In this document: positions 18,137 through 28,946 of the stretch, one piece after another
Layout: every line of letters starts with the position of its first letter
Numbering within the stretch: the stretch's first letter is position 1
Source of the DNA: Anaerococcus vaginalis
GTDB lineage: Bacteria > Bacillota > Clostridia > Tissierellales > Peptoniphilaceae
Direction: 5' to 3'
Assembly: GCF_000307225.1 (NCBI RefSeq)
Contig: NZ_HE978619.1
Span: 63,461 to 127,460 of the forward strand
Length of the DNA stretch: 64,000 bases
The notes under the pieces: generated by a model
Told to the model about the DNA's origin: nothing
What the model saw: only the letters and a program-made list of their open reading frames with translations
Databases searched by the model: none
Made by a program: the position numbers and the translations under genes

Positions 18137-19975
18137 TTAGGTTGTTGCTTGTAGTTTCTTTTTTGCTCTGTATTCTCTTGCTTTTAATTTTTCATACTCT
18201 CGGCACTTTTCAAGATTTTTGGCTCTGTATGCTTTAGAATATGCCCTATGATAAGCTCGTGATTTTTCTCTCCTTGCTTCTTCTATTTCTTCCCTCATCT
18301 GTATCATTTCTTGTTCTGTCGGCTCTATCTGTTTTGTAAGTTCATTTTCAAATTTTCCGATATAGTTAAAATAAACCTCTATTCGTTGAACTACATATTT
18401 TGCTCTTTTTACATCTCTTTCATGCACTGCGATTTTACTGATAAACTCATTGATAATGGTAGGGGTAAGTTCTTCAAAGTTGGAATAGCTTTCTGCAAGT
18501 CTGATAAATTTCTTTGCTCTTTGGTTTGCATTTTCACATTCGGATAAGCGTTCTTTGATTTCTTCTTTTTCTGCTTTTAAGGTGTAGTATTCTTCTGCAT
18601 ACTTTCTTGATAACTGCTCATAGCGTTCTGTATCCAGATTTCCAAGTGCATTATCTTCATAGAGTTTATTCATCACTCTTTCTATCTGTTCCATTCGATC
18701 TGTGATTTGTGGCATACGCTTTTGATTTTTCTTGACTTCTTCGGTCTGTTCTTTATACAGACTCTCTTTTACAAGTTTCTCAAATTCTGCTTTGTTTTCC
18801 AAAGAATACTGTGCTATCTTTCGCAAGACTTCTGCGATATTTTCCATAACCTCATCAACATCAATTCGGTGTGGGGAGTTGCATTTGGGGTGCTTTGCTT
18901 TCCCTTTGGCATATTCACTGCAATAGGTTACATGCTGTACTCTTCCATTTTTGTGTATGGTGCGAATGTGCATTTTTGTTCCGCAATCTTTACAGTACAT
19001 CAAGCCTGAAAGTGCGTGAATTTCTCCATCTCCGTTTGGTCTTTTTACAGGTGCATTTTTTAACATACGCTCTACATTTTCAAAGGTAGTTCTATCTATT
19101 ATCGGCTCATGCACATTTTCTGTTATTTGCCATTTGCTTTTATCTACATAATGGTTTCTCTTATCTCTGTAATGCTTTTCGGTCTTGAAGTTGACTACAT
19201 CACCACAATACTCTTGTCTTTTCAGTATGCGTGTTAGAGTTGCTTTGTTCCAGTTATATCTGTTTTCTTCATTTAGTGGTTTGTTTTTTGCTGTTCCTCT
19301 GCCTTGTTGTTTCATATAAAAGGTTGGGGTTAGTATTTCTTTTTCTTTCAGGTAAACAGCTATCTGATTTCTGTTTTTCCCCTCCATAAATAGCCTGAAA
19401 ATGAGTTTTACAACTTCGGCAGCTTCTTTATCAACGATCCAATAATCTTTGTTCTCAGGGTCTTTTATATAGCCGTATGGGGCTTCTGTTGCGACAGGCT
19501 TTCCGTCTGCTCCTTTGGTTTTAATTCCTGTCTTTACTTTCTTGCTGATGTCTCTTGCATACCACTCTGACATGATGTTGATAAATGGGGCAAATTCCAA
19601 TGTGTTTTGGTCAATGCTGTCTATTCCGTTATTGATAGCGATAAAGCGTACATTGTTTCTTCTAAATATCTCCATCGCATTTCCTACTTGGAGATAATCT
19701 CTTCCCCATCTTGTCATATCTTTCATGATGACAATTCCTATTTTGCCTTGCTCTACATCGCTTATCATCTGTGTATAGGCTGAACGGTCAAAGAACCTAC
19801 CGCTTTCGTCATCGTCGATATAGTGGCGAATGTTTATCAGCTTTTTTTCTCTTGCATACCTTTCTAAAAAGGCTTTTTGATTTACAATACTATTACTCTC
19901 GCCACCGTCTCTATCTTCATCACCAACTGAAAGGCGGGAGTATAGTGCTGTAATTTTATTGTGATATTCTATCAT
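18137..19975 (-). CDS. tnpX: Large serine recombinase of IME2 (TnpX-like)
   Basis: The 612-residue enzyme has the resolvase domain with Ser16 in YSRLSVGDED and MKDMTRWGRDYLQ, the recombinase domain, a zinc ribbon (YCKDCGTK, then YCSEY and PKCNSPHR) and a coiled coil ending in FEELTPTIINEFISKI. It shares the fold and many motifs with the IME1 enzyme but is clearly a different lineage, matching the different target sites. AAAAGGAGG precedes the ATG at 19975. The gene is the first one inside the right end and would be served by the circle-junction promoter. Confidence 0.93.
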   Translation of the reverse strand: MIEYHNKITALYSRLSVGDEDRDGGESNSIVNQKAFLERYAREKKLINIRHYIDDDESGRFFDRSAYTQMISDVEQGKIGIVIMKDMTRWGRDYLQVGNAMEIFRRNNVRFIAINNGIDSIDQNTLEFAPFINIMSEWYARDISKKVKTGIKTKGADGKPVATEAPYGYIKDPENKDYWIVDKEAAEVVKLIFRLFMEGKNRNQIAVYLKEKEILTPTFYMKQQGRGTAKNKPLNEENRYNWNKATLTRILKRQEYCGDVVNFKTEKHYRDKRNHYVDKSKWQITENVHEPIIDRTTFENVERMLKNAPVKRPNGDGEIHALSGLMYCKDCGTKMHIRTIHKNGRVQHVTYCSEYAKGKAKHPKCNSPHRIDVDEVMENIAEVLRKIAQYSLENKAEFEKLVKESLYKEQTEEVKKNQKRMPQITDRMEQIERVMNKLYEDNALGNLDTERYEQLSRKYAEEYYTLKAEKEEIKERLSECENANQRAKKFIRLAESYSNFEELTPTIINEFISKIAVHERDVKRAKYVVQRIEVYFNYIGKFENELTKQIEPTEQEMIQMREEIEEARREKSRAYHRAYSKAYRAKNLEKCREYEKLKAREYRAKKKLQATT

Positions 19976-20025
19976 GGCATTATCCTCCTTTTCTCGTGTC
20001 TATATATCACTCCTGTTCAGTTAAT

Positions 20026-20038
20026 ATTATGCAACCCA
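20026..20038 (-). promoter_or_regulatory. IME2 right end with -10 half promoter
   Basis: On the minus strand the core TGGG (20035-20038) is followed by TTG and CATAAT (20026-20031). Joined to the left-end TTGACA the spacing is 10+4+3 = 17 bases. Confidence 0.65.
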
Positions 20039-20374
20039 TCTTGCAGATCCATATTCCTTGCCTTGCCTATATTTCTTTTTGTTTTTACCTTTGCTGTAAA
20101 CAATTAACTTAACAAGACCAGCAACTGAAATACCTACTAACAAGTCCCTTGGATTAAGGCTTGGTATATAAGATAAAGTTCCTATATCAGAAATTCCCAC
20201 CATTATTTTATCAATAATATCTCCTCCTACATAAGAATTGATGTGCTTAGAAAAGATATTTCCAATGTAGAAGAATGATAGATAGGGAATGTTTGATAAT
20301 ATAAATTTCTTTGGGTTGTCTATTTTAATTAGGTTTTTAATATCAGAAAGAATGGCTTCTAATATCTTATTCAT
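20035..20374 (-). pseudogene. virD4: virD4 N-terminal fragment
   Basis: The start of the coupling-protein gene: two membrane segments (FILSNIPYLSFFYIGNIF and LLVGISVAGLVKLIVY), then YRQGKEYGSARW, where IME2 cuts in; three more codons of IME2 sequence end the frame. The ATG at 20374 overlaps the antirepressor stop and has GAAGG upstream, so it is preferred over a GTG at 20389. Coupling proteins bring the relaxase-bound DNA to the mating pore; this piece has no ATPase core. Confidence 0.88.
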
Positions 20375-21101
20375 CGTAGAAACCTTCACTATCTAATAAA
20401 ATTAGTAGGTAGTGTCTTCCCTTTGGTGTTATTAATGTTTGTATTCCTACAAGTGTACCTAGTGGATCAATCCATTCTTTTACTTCAAAATATCCCTTGT
20501 TCTTATCTGCATAAGGTAAGAGTTTCTTTTTCTTATCTCTGTAAATTAATCCCTTATCCATTAGAAAACTTATAAATTGATTTTGTGGTATTCCTAACTC
20601 TTTGGCAGTATTTCTAAAGTTTGTAAGTAGGTTATAATCTACTAATTTGTCATAATAATCTGCCTTTGGTCTTAATTCTTCAATTTCTTCTTCTCTTTCA
20701 GCAATAATTCTATTGGCTACAAGAATTGCATCTGCAAGTAGATCTTCATTAGTTTTCTTTTCTTGCCCTACTATATATCCTCCGTTTTTTCTAATACTTG
20801 GTAAGACTTCTCTAGTTACCCAAGCTTTGAATATTTTTGCTTGTGGTAGTTTTGATGAGAGGATAAGTGAATACAATCCTGATTCGTTAATTATTGAAAT
20901 ATTCTGTATTCCTCCAGGGGTGTTCCATTTCGTTACACCCTTATCTTCTTCGTCTACATGGTCATAAATAGCTTTTCTGGGATTGACATATCCTAGCATA
21001 GTTGCTACTTCATTTGCTATAAAGAAAAACTCACCATCTTTTTCAATAACAGTGAGTTTCCCAAAATTCTTATTTTCAAATGTTTTTAGATTACTTATCA
21101 T
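20367..21101 (-). CDS. Phage-type antirepressor (BRO-N plus KilAC)
   Basis: Residues 1-110 are a BRO-N domain (VIEKDGEFFFIANEVATMLG, SGLYSLILSSKLPQAKIFK). Residues about 150-240 match a KilA-C-type antirepressor domain (LGIPQNQFISFLMDKGLIYR, ITPKGRHYLLILL). It stands between pcfB and virD4 and overlaps both, so it belongs to the ICE transfer operon. Its likely role is regulatory; the partner repressor is not in the window. Confidence 0.85.
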   Translation of the reverse strand: MISNLKTFENKNFGKLTVIEKDGEFFFIANEVATMLGYVNPRKAIYDHVDEEDKGVTKWNTPGGIQNISIINESGLYSLILSSKLPQAKIFKAWVTREVLPSIRKNGGYIVGQEKKTNEDLLADAILVANRIIAEREEEIEELRPKADYYDKLVDYNLLTNFRNTAKELGIPQNQFISFLMDKGLIYRDKKKKLLPYADKNKGYFEVKEWIDPLGTLVGIQTLITPKGRHYLLILLDSEGFYDE

Positions 21102-21583
21102 AAGCTTTGCTCCTTATGTTTATTTTTAACTTTATCTTTACTAATGGTGTCCTTAGCCATATCTTTAAACTTATTTATAGTCTTCGTTATTGAATCTTTT
21201 CTATCGGCCTTTTTTTCAGAAGCCTTAACTGCTTTTTTAAAGGCGTGTTCCATTACTTTTATATCCTTAGATTGAAAAAACACAGAGTGGTTACCAGTTT
21301 CCTTATCTTTCATAACAGAAAACTTCACTCCGTGTTTGTTTAAAATTTTCTTTAATTCTTTTAACTCAGGATCTTTTAGATTAATTTCTTCTAACTGTCC
21401 CTTTTTAACCATATCTTTTAGTTTTACTTCTTCTCCATTATTTTTTATAACATTTTTCAAGCCTCCTTGTTCTTCTATTTGCTTGTGTACTTTCTTTAAG
21501 GCATCAAGAATTGCTTTACTTGTTGCTTTTGCAAGCCTTACTTCAAGATTAAGACTCGACCTAGATACTTCTTCATTAATCAT
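21098..21583 (-). CDS. pcfB: PcfB-family (DUF3801) conjugation protein
   Basis: The 161-residue protein matches the PcfB/DUF3801 pattern (LNLEVRLAKATSKAILDALK ... LKKILNKHGVKFSVMKDKET) with a lysine-rich C-terminus. Such proteins accompany VirD4 in Tn1549/CTn-type ICEs and may help load DNA for transfer. It overlaps the DnaC-like gene and the antirepressor gene, showing tight operon structure. Confidence 0.8.
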   Translation of the reverse strand: MINEEVSRSSLNLEVRLAKATSKAILDALKKVHKQIEEQGGLKNVIKNNGEEVKLKDMVKKGQLEEINLKDPELKELKKILNKHGVKFSVMKDKETGNHSVFFQSKDIKVMEHAFKKAVKASEKKADRKDSITKTINKFKDMAKDTISKDKVKNKHKEQSL

Positions 21584-22403
21584 CTATTCCACCTCCATAT
21601 AAAAGTAACTCTTTGTATTTTCTTAACTTCTCTTGATGGATTTTTCTTCTAAAATCTTCTCCCGTAACTTTAACTGGTATTGTCATTTCAAGTATTCTTG
21701 AATATATCCTCTGATACTCAAGATCAATATTCGGATTTTGAATAATTTCCAATGATAAGTTTGTAGTGAAAATTGTCGGCCTGTCTTTTAAGTATCTTGA
21801 GTTTATAATGTTATATACTTGTTCTCTTGCATAAGATGTATCCCTTTCAATTCCAAGGTCATCTAGGATTAACAAAGGGATATTAGAGAGGTTATTTATA
21901 ATTTCATTTGAATCTAGCTTAAATGCCGATTTTTGTATTTGGTTTATAACTTGAGATAAATTCATAATCTTAACTCTAACTTGCTTTCTTTCGATTAATT
22001 CATTTGCAATAGAACAAGCAAGATAAGTCTTTCCACTGCCAACATCTCCATAAAATAAAAGTCCAACATTGTCTTCCTTCATTTGTTCAAAACTTTTAGC
22101 ATAATTGTAAGCAACCTTGTAAGCTTGACCTTTTTCATTTAAGAATTTCTCAAAAGTATATTGGTGCTGGAGTGGCGATGAGAAGCAATCTCTTTTAAGT
22201 GTTGATATTTTCATCAGTCTTTCTCTTTCTTCATTTTCATTGTCTCTCTTTATTTCACATTCACATTTAATTCTTGGAATAAACTTTGTAAATCCAAGGT
22301 CAAGTAATTCTCCATCGACTCTATTACCACATACCTTGCAATAAATATGTCCATTTCTTTCAATATCATTTTCTCTTAATACAAAATCTTTTAAGCTTGT
22401 CAT
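21576..22403 (-). CDS. DnaC/IstB-like ATP-binding helicase loader
   Basis: The 275-residue protein has an N-terminal zinc site (CKVCGNR ... KCECE), Walker A YGDVGSGKTYLA and Walker B LLILDDLGIERD, then NSRYLKDRPTIFTTNLS, as in DnaC/DnaI-type helicase loaders. It lies between repA and pcfB and overlaps both, the standard order in CTn5/Tn1549-like ICEs. It should load a helicase at the ICE origin together with RepA. Confidence 0.9.
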   Translation of the reverse strand: MTSLKDFVLRENDIERNGHIYCKVCGNRVDGELLDLGFTKFIPRIKCECEIKRDNENEERERLMKISTLKRDCFSSPLQHQYTFEKFLNEKGQAYKVAYNYAKSFEQMKEDNVGLLFYGDVGSGKTYLACSIANELIERKQVRVKIMNLSQVINQIQKSAFKLDSNEIINNLSNIPLLILDDLGIERDTSYAREQVYNIINSRYLKDRPTIFTTNLSLEIIQNPNIDLEYQRIYSRILEMTIPVKVTGEDFRRKIHQEKLRKYKELLLYGGGIDD

Positions 22404-23173
22404 AAACTCTCTCCTATATCGTAATTCATTTTTCTTGTTGATTTGTCATTAATGCTTTTCGCCTGATCATTAAGATACCAATTGATTATCGTTGCCTTGT
22501 GATCCTGATAATCTCTGTTATTTGCTTTCATATATGACGACAATCTATCAATGTATTCATTAATTCTACTTCCTAACTCATTTGTTAAGTCCTTATATTC
22601 TTCATCAGTCAAAAATATGTTTTTATATATTCCATAAGGCTTTTGTCCCTTACTAAAATCATTCTTTCTTAACTCATTATTACTAATATTGTTATAGTTA
22701 CCTTCCGATTTTCGGAAATCTTGAAGTCTGTTATTAGGAGTTCTTGAATTCCGATTATCGGAAGTCTGGACTTCTGCTTTTCGGAAATCTGGATTTCTAT
22801 TATTTGAATCGGAGAAAACACTCATAAAATCTTTAACATATATCCTATTTGGTTTTCCAAGTCCTTGTCTTTTCTTTTCTATCAATCCAATTCCTGATTT
22901 TATATCAAGCTCATTTATAATCTTTAAGGCTTTATCATTAGCACAGTTAAATTGCTCTTTAATAGCATCCATTGTGTAGTAAATAAAGACTTTTCCATCT
23001 TCATCTATCCAGCCATTTTTATATGAAAGACCCATTCGATTAAGCATATATGAATACAAAACTTTAGCTTCAATAGAAATGCTCTCAAAAATCTCATCTT
23101 CCATTAATACCATAGGTAACCTAATGAAGTTATACATCTCAGATTGCCTATTATAAAAATAATCAAAATTCAT
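22400..23173 (-). CDS. repA: RepA_N-family replication initiator of ICE1
   Basis: The N-terminal 110 residues (EMYNFIRLPMVLMEDEIFES, SIEAKVLYSYMLNRMGLS, KVFIYYTMDAIKEQF) are the RepA_N winged-helix domain. The last 75 residues (GIYKNIFLTDEEYKDLTNEL ... SYMKANNRDYQDHKATIINW) are a helical domain shared with the IME1 replisome organizer. The linker (DFRKAEVQTSDNRNSR, DFRKSEG) is coded by 22-base DNA repeats at 22703-22793. RepA_N plasmid genes commonly contain their own origin, so the repeats may be the ICE origin. Its stop overlaps the loader's ATG. Confidence 0.88.
   Translation of the reverse strand: MNFDYFYNRQSEMYNFIRLPMVLMEDEIFESISIEAKVLYSYMLNRMGLSYKNGWIDEDGKVFIYYTMDAIKEQFNCANDKALKIINELDIKSGIGLIEKKRQGLGKPNRIYVKDFMSVFSDSNNRNPDFRKAEVQTSDNRNSRTPNNRLQDFRKSEGNYNNISNNELRKNDFSKGQKPYGIYKNIFLTDEEYKDLTNELGSRINEYIDRLSSYMKANNRDYQDHKATIINWYLNDQAKSINDKSTRKMNYDIGESL
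22703..22793. repeat. Iteron-like 22-base repeats inside repA
   Basis: Three related units at 22703-22724, 22749-22770 and 22772-22793. The first two hold the palindrome TTCCGA-TTW-TCGGAA; the third keeps the right half (TTTTCGGAAATCTGGA). They encode the linker between the two domains of RepA. Likely initiator-binding sites; inferred. Confidence 0.6.
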
Positions 23174-23195
23174 TCCTACCTCCTCTCTTTAAAAT

Positions 23196-23231
23196 AAAAA
23201 AAGACGACAGAATTATTGCTTTCTATCGTCT
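23196..23231 (-). terminator. Terminator between CD1845-like gene and repA
   Basis: AGACGATAGAA pairs with TTCTGTCGTCT (one G-U) and runs into seven T on the minus strand, ending the CD1845-like transcript. Confidence 0.8.
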
Positions 23232-23256
23232 ACGGTTGTCTTATATTTATTTTTCT

Positions 23257-23538
23257 TCAAATTGATTTTATTGTATAGTTTAATAATTCTAATAATCCAA
23301 TAACATATATACCTAATTTAGGTAATCCAAATGGACTAAATAAAAATGCTAATATTAGTGCTTCAATTACAATTTGCTTGTCTCCTTGAAAAATGCTAGC
23401 TATTCCAATTATAAAAATCAAAGTAGAAACTACGCTTAACAACGCAGTACTCAAACTTAATATGAAGGTTAAAAAAGCTATGAGCAAACTCAACACTAAT
23501 CTTATCGGTAATAAAATTATTCTAATTATCCATCTCAT
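23257..23538 (-). CDS. CD1845-family small membrane protein
   Basis: The 93-residue protein begins with MRWIIRIILLPIRLVLSLL and has three or four hydrophobic segments, the pattern of CD1845-type proteins, named from the first gene of Clostridioides difficile CTn5. It is the first ICE gene next to lysS, just as CD1845 is at the end of CTn5. TAGGAG precedes the ATG. The function is unknown. Confidence 0.75.
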   Translation of the reverse strand: MRWIIRIILLPIRLVLSLLIAFLTFILSLSTALLSVVSTLIFIIGIASIFQGDKQIVIEALILAFLFSPFGLPKLGIYVIGLLELLNYTIKSI

Positions 23539-23554
23539 ACATACTCCTAAAAAT

Positions 23555-23585
23555 TAAACTGGGATTCATAACAAACCCCAGTTTC
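23555..23585 (-). terminator. Hairpin at lysS/ICE1 boundary
   Basis: AAACTGGG pairs with CCCAGTTT around a 13-base loop, followed by an AT-rich tail with five T on the minus strand. It is the likely end of the lysS transcript. Confidence 0.7.
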
Positions 23586-23601
23586 ATAATTAGCGTGTCC
23601 T

Positions 23602-25514
<1,913 letters not shown>

Positions 25515-25522
25515 ATTTACTC

Positions 25523-25996
25523 CTATCTTATTTCTTTAATAGTATAGTAGCATTTTCCATTAGGTGTTACAACCTCTACTTTTTCACCTTTTTTCTTACC
25601 AAGCAAGGCTTCTCCTACTGGAGATTCGTTTGAGATAAATCCTTCGAGAGGGTTTGATTCTGCTGTTCCTACAATTTTATATTCAAAATCTTCATCAAAC
25701 TCTTCATCATGAATTAAAACTTTACTTCCAACACTTACTTCGTCCTTATTTGTTGAATCTTCAAAAGTTTTAGCATGTCTTATCATATCTTCAACTTTTG
25801 CGATTCTTGACTCAACTTCGCCTTGTTCATTTTTTGCCTCATCATAGTCAGCATTTTCTGAAAGATCGCCAAATGATCTAGCTTCTTTTATTTTTTCAGC
25901 GATTTCTGGTCTTCTTTTTGTTTTTAAATATTCTAATTCATCTTGTAATTTTTGTAGGTACTCTTTTGATAGAATTACTTCTTTTTGTTCTGTCAT
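25523..25996 (-). CDS. greA: Transcription elongation factor GreA
   Basis: 157 residues, the family length. The N-terminal coiled coil ([38 protein letters not shown]) enters the RNA polymerase secondary channel to stimulate cleavage of backtracked RNA; the C-terminal FKBP-like domain ends [18 protein letters not shown]. It lies 8 bases before lysS and 12 bases after dusB, an order common in Firmicutes. Confidence 0.97.
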   Translation of the reverse strand: MTEQKEVILSKEYLQKLQDELEYLKTKRRPEIAEKIKEARSFGDLSENADYDEAKNEQGEVESRIAKVEDMIRHAKTFEDSTNKDEVSVGSKVLIHDEEFDEDFEYKIVGTAESNPLEGFISNESPVGEALLGKKKGEKVEVVTPNGKCYYTIKEIR

Positions 25997-26008
25997 TTTA
26001 TCATCCTT

Positions 26009-26965
26009 TCAGTGTGGATTTGTATTTTCTAATTCTTCCATCACTTCGTCAATTGTATTTATTTTATTAAGCTCATCACGGATTTTGCTGGAATTTTTAA
26101 GTCCTTTTATATACCATGATAAGTGTTTTCTCATCTGTGTTACTACTAATTTTTCTTTTTTATATTTCAATTCTAGCTTGTATTGTTCTATTAATTGGTC
26201 TATTATTTGTACGTGATTTGGTTTTTGGTATGAGCCTTTTTCTATATAATCTTTTATTTCTTTAAATAAAAAAGGATTACCCATAGCTCCTCTTGCAAGC
26301 ATAACCCCATCTGCTTTTGTCTTATTAATAACTTCTATGAAATCTTCTACTGAAAAAATATCTCCATTTGCTATAACTGGGATTGAAAGATTTTCTTTTA
26401 GTATTCTTATATGGTCCCAATTTGCAAGACCTGAATACATTTGCTTTTTAGTTCTTGCATGTAAAATAACATAATCGATTCCTGTATCTTGTGCAATTTT
26501 CCCTATGTCCAGATAATTTATATGCTCATCATCTATACCAAGCCTAAATTTTATATTAATTTTTTTGTCTGTAGATTTTCTCAAAGTTTTACAAATTTCT
26601 TCAACTAATTTGGGCCTTGACATAAGGGCACTGCCCTCGCCATTTTTTGTAATTTTTGCAACTGGGCACCCCATATTAAAGGAAATTTCTTTTGATTTTT
26701 TTATTGGATTTATCTTATCTTTTACTACCTTTTCAATTATATCGGGATTGGAGCCAAAAATTTGTATATTACAATTTTTCTCATACTCTGAAATAAATAA
26801 TAGGTCATCAGTTTTTTTATTGTCATAATAAAGGGCATTTACTGAAACCATTTCTGTAAAAGTTTTATCTGCCCCATATTTTTCCGCTATTAATCTAAAA
26901 CCAACATCACTGACCCCTGCCAAGGGTGCCAACATAATTTCTTTATTTTTTAATTGTTCTTTCAT
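26009..26965 (-). CDS. dusB: tRNA-dihydrouridine synthase
   Basis: FMN enzyme that reduces uridines in tRNA. It has LAPLAGVSDVGFRLIAEKYG at the start of the TIM barrel, FNMGCPVAKITKNGEGSALM with the catalytic cysteine, HARTKKQMYSG and VIANGDI. A helical C-terminal domain follows (VTQMRKHLSWYIKGL). 318 residues fit the DusB group. Its start overlaps the repaired end of coaX by about 23 bases. Confidence 0.93.
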   Translation of the reverse strand: MKEQLKNKEIMLAPLAGVSDVGFRLIAEKYGADKTFTEMVSVNALYYDNKKTDDLLFISEYEKNCNIQIFGSNPDIIEKVVKDKINPIKKSKEISFNMGCPVAKITKNGEGSALMSRPKLVEEICKTLRKSTDKKINIKFRLGIDDEHINYLDIGKIAQDTGIDYVILHARTKKQMYSGLANWDHIRILKENLSIPVIANGDIFSVEDFIEVINKTKADGVMLARGAMGNPFLFKEIKDYIEKGSYQKPNHVQIIDQLIEQYKLELKYKKEKLVVTQMRKHLSWYIKGLKNSSKIRDELNKINTIDEVMEELENTNPH

Positions 26966-27733
26966 AAATCAATCTTAAACCTTCTAGGGTTAGGTCGTTT
27001 TCAACTATTTCTATATATTTTGATTCTGATGCTAGTAATTCGGAATAGCCTCCAGTTGAGACTATTTTGATTTCATCTTTTGAATTTTTTTCTTTTTTAT
27101 AATTTCTTTTATTAATTCTTCAATTATTCCATCAATCAATCCGATATAGCCAAAAACCATACCAGCATTTATTGATTCAGTTGTATTTTTTGCTATTGCT
27201 GTTGTTGGTTCGTGTAATTCAATTCTTGGAAGTTGTGCTGTCCTATTTATTAAAGCATCAAGACTTGTTTTAAGTCCTGGTGCAATTGAGCCTCCCAAGT
27301 ATTGTCCTTTTTTATTTACTACATCAAATGTTGATGCTGTTCCAAGATCAACTACTATAGTAGGTCCTCCATACATTTCATAGGCTGCTACTGCATCTAC
27401 AACCCTGTCTGCACCAACTTCTCTAGGATTATCATATTTTATATCTATCCCAGTTTTTGTTCCAATTCCTACAATCATAGCTTCTCTTCCAAAAAATTTT
27501 CTATTTGCTGATTGCCAAGAATATAAAACATCTGGTGCCACTGATGATATGATAGTATCTTCTATATTATCCTTATCAATTTTGTGAATTGCAAGAATAT
27601 TATATAAAATTTGCACTATTTCATCACTTGTTACAATTTGATTTGTTGTAATTCTAAATTTTGTTTTTAATTTCTTTTTGTTGTAAACGCCAATTACTGT
27701 ATTTGTATTGCCTATATCTACTACTAGTAGCAT
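26943..27733 (-). CDS. coaX: Type III pantothenate kinase (frame broken near the end)
   Basis: First enzyme of coenzyme A synthesis. Motifs DIGNTNTVIGVY (phosphate binding), GADRVVDA and DLGTASTFDVV are present. The open frame stops at 27062 with KKKKIQKMKSK*, but adding one A in the runs 27085-27098 continues as NSKDEIKIVSTGGYSELLAS and EIVENDLTLEGLRLIYER, the normal C-terminus, to a stop at 26943. Repaired length about 263 residues, as in the family. Type III kinases are typical of anaerobic Firmicutes. Confidence 0.9.
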
Positions 27734-27803
27734 ATTTTCTCCTAAATTTTTTATCTAAACATTAACTCTAATATGATACAACTTTTTGTTTGATTTTTCA
27801 AGC

Positions 27804-28295
27804 TTATTTGCCTAATTTGTATTTTCTTATTAGACTATTTATTTCTTCTATATCTTCAAATTTAACTTGAACAGATTCTTGGCTTTCTTGGTGATCTTTT
27901 TTTACAATAACCACTAAACTTCCACGTTCTTTATCAAATCCCCATCTTCTTAATTCTTTGTATGTGAAAAATGAGTCATTTAATAAAATTCCATTTTCTG
28001 CTATATGAATTTTTGTTTTTGTATTTAGGAAAAATACAAAACCCATAACTATCATAACTGATGCTGTCATTAGGGTTGTTTGATTTTTTGTTCTTATTCC
28101 TTGAAATAAATTTATTGAACCTGTTACTATTAATAGTCCAAATAAAATATATTCCATACTTGTAGATCTTTTTCCAAAACTTTTTATTTTTCCTTTTAAA
28201 TTTTTATTAGATTTTTTACTTTTAAAAAGTTTGAATCCTAGCCATCCAATAAGTCCTACATAAATTAATATAATGAATTTGTCAAATTGCTTCAT
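27804..28295 (-). CDS. Membrane protein of unknown function
   Basis: The 163-residue protein has an N-terminal membrane segment (FIILIYVGLIGWLGFKLF), two more at about 50-95, and a soluble C-terminus of about 65 residues (HIAENGILLNDSFFTYKELR ... SVQVKFEDIEEINSLIRKY) with a PH-like look, as in DUF5673-type proteins. It takes the place between hpt and coaX where many Firmicutes have ftsH. I do not assign a function. Confidence 0.65.
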   Translation of the reverse strand: MKQFDKFIILIYVGLIGWLGFKLFKSKKSNKNLKGKIKSFGKRSTSMEYILFGLLIVTGSINLFQGIRTKNQTTLMTASVMIVMGFVFFLNTKTKIHIAENGILLNDSFFTYKELRRWGFDKERGSLVVIVKKDHQESQESVQVKFEDIEEINSLIRKYKLGK

Positions 28296-28394
28296 ATTCC
28301 CTCCTATTTTATATAAACTTAAAAAATAAGGCTTTTTTCAAAAAATGAAACAAAGCCAAATTTAATAAGATTTTAACATTTTTCTGTTATTATT

Positions 28395-28946
28395 TTACTC
28401 ATAAACTTCTCTTTTTAAAATACCTATGAAAGGTAAATTTCTATACTTTTGCATATAATCAAGTCCGTATCCTACTACAAACTCATTTGGAATTTTAAAA
28501 CCTGACCAGTCTGGTTTTATTTCTATTTCCCTTCTTTCAGGCTTATCAAGTAAGGTTATTATTTTTACTGAATTTGCTCCTCTTTTGATAAGAGAATGTC
28601 TTAGGGCATCAAGAGTTCTTCCTGTGTCAATAATATCTTCAACCAACAAAACTTCTTTTCCAGTAATATCAGTATCTAAGTCTTTTATTATTTTTACGTT
28701 TCCAGAAGATTCTGTTCCATCCCCGTATGATGAAACATCCATAAATTCTAAGGTGCAATCAACCTTAATATTTTTAGCAAGTTGAGCCATAAACATAATT
28801 GAACCTTTCAAAATTCCAACAAGAACAAGCTTGTTTTTATCTTCATAAAATTCATTTATTTGGCTTGAGAGTTGTTTTATTCTTTTGTTTAAACTTTCTT
28901 CATCAATTAATACTTGTTCTATTACTTCTTCTAAATCAATTTTCAT
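28395..28946 (-). CDS. hpt: Hypoxanthine phosphoribosyltransferase
   Basis: Purine salvage enzyme, 183 residues. LVGILKGSIMFMAQLA and the PRPP loop LLVEDIIDTGRTLDAL identify it, with a C-terminal VGYGLDYMQKYRNLPFIG. The ATG overlaps the repaired stop of tilS (ATGA), a coupling common for tilS-hpt. Confidence 0.96.
   Translation of the reverse strand: MKIDLEEVIEQVLIDEESLNKRIKQLSSQINEFYEDKNKLVLVGILKGSIMFMAQLAKNIKVDCTLEFMDVSSYGDGTESSGNVKIIKDLDTDITGKEVLLVEDIIDTGRTLDALRHSLIKRGANSVKIITLLDKPERREIEIKPDWSGFKIPNEFVVGYGLDYMQKYRNLPFIGILKREVYE

Larger units (their letters stand above)
14041..20038 (-). mobile_element. IME2: second TnpX-type mobilizable element in virD4
   Basis: The core TGGG (minus strand) is at both ends (14041-14044 and 20035-20038). 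virD4 reads EYGSARW on the upstream side and WGESKD on the downstream side; joining across one core gives ARWGES in frame. Contents: recombinase, TnpW, DUF3021 membrane protein, DUF3847 protein, MobA/MobL relaxase and a DMT transporter. It has no replication gene, unlike IME1. The relaxase-DUF3847 block is homologous to that of IME1 but the recombinase and target site differ. Confidence 0.85.
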
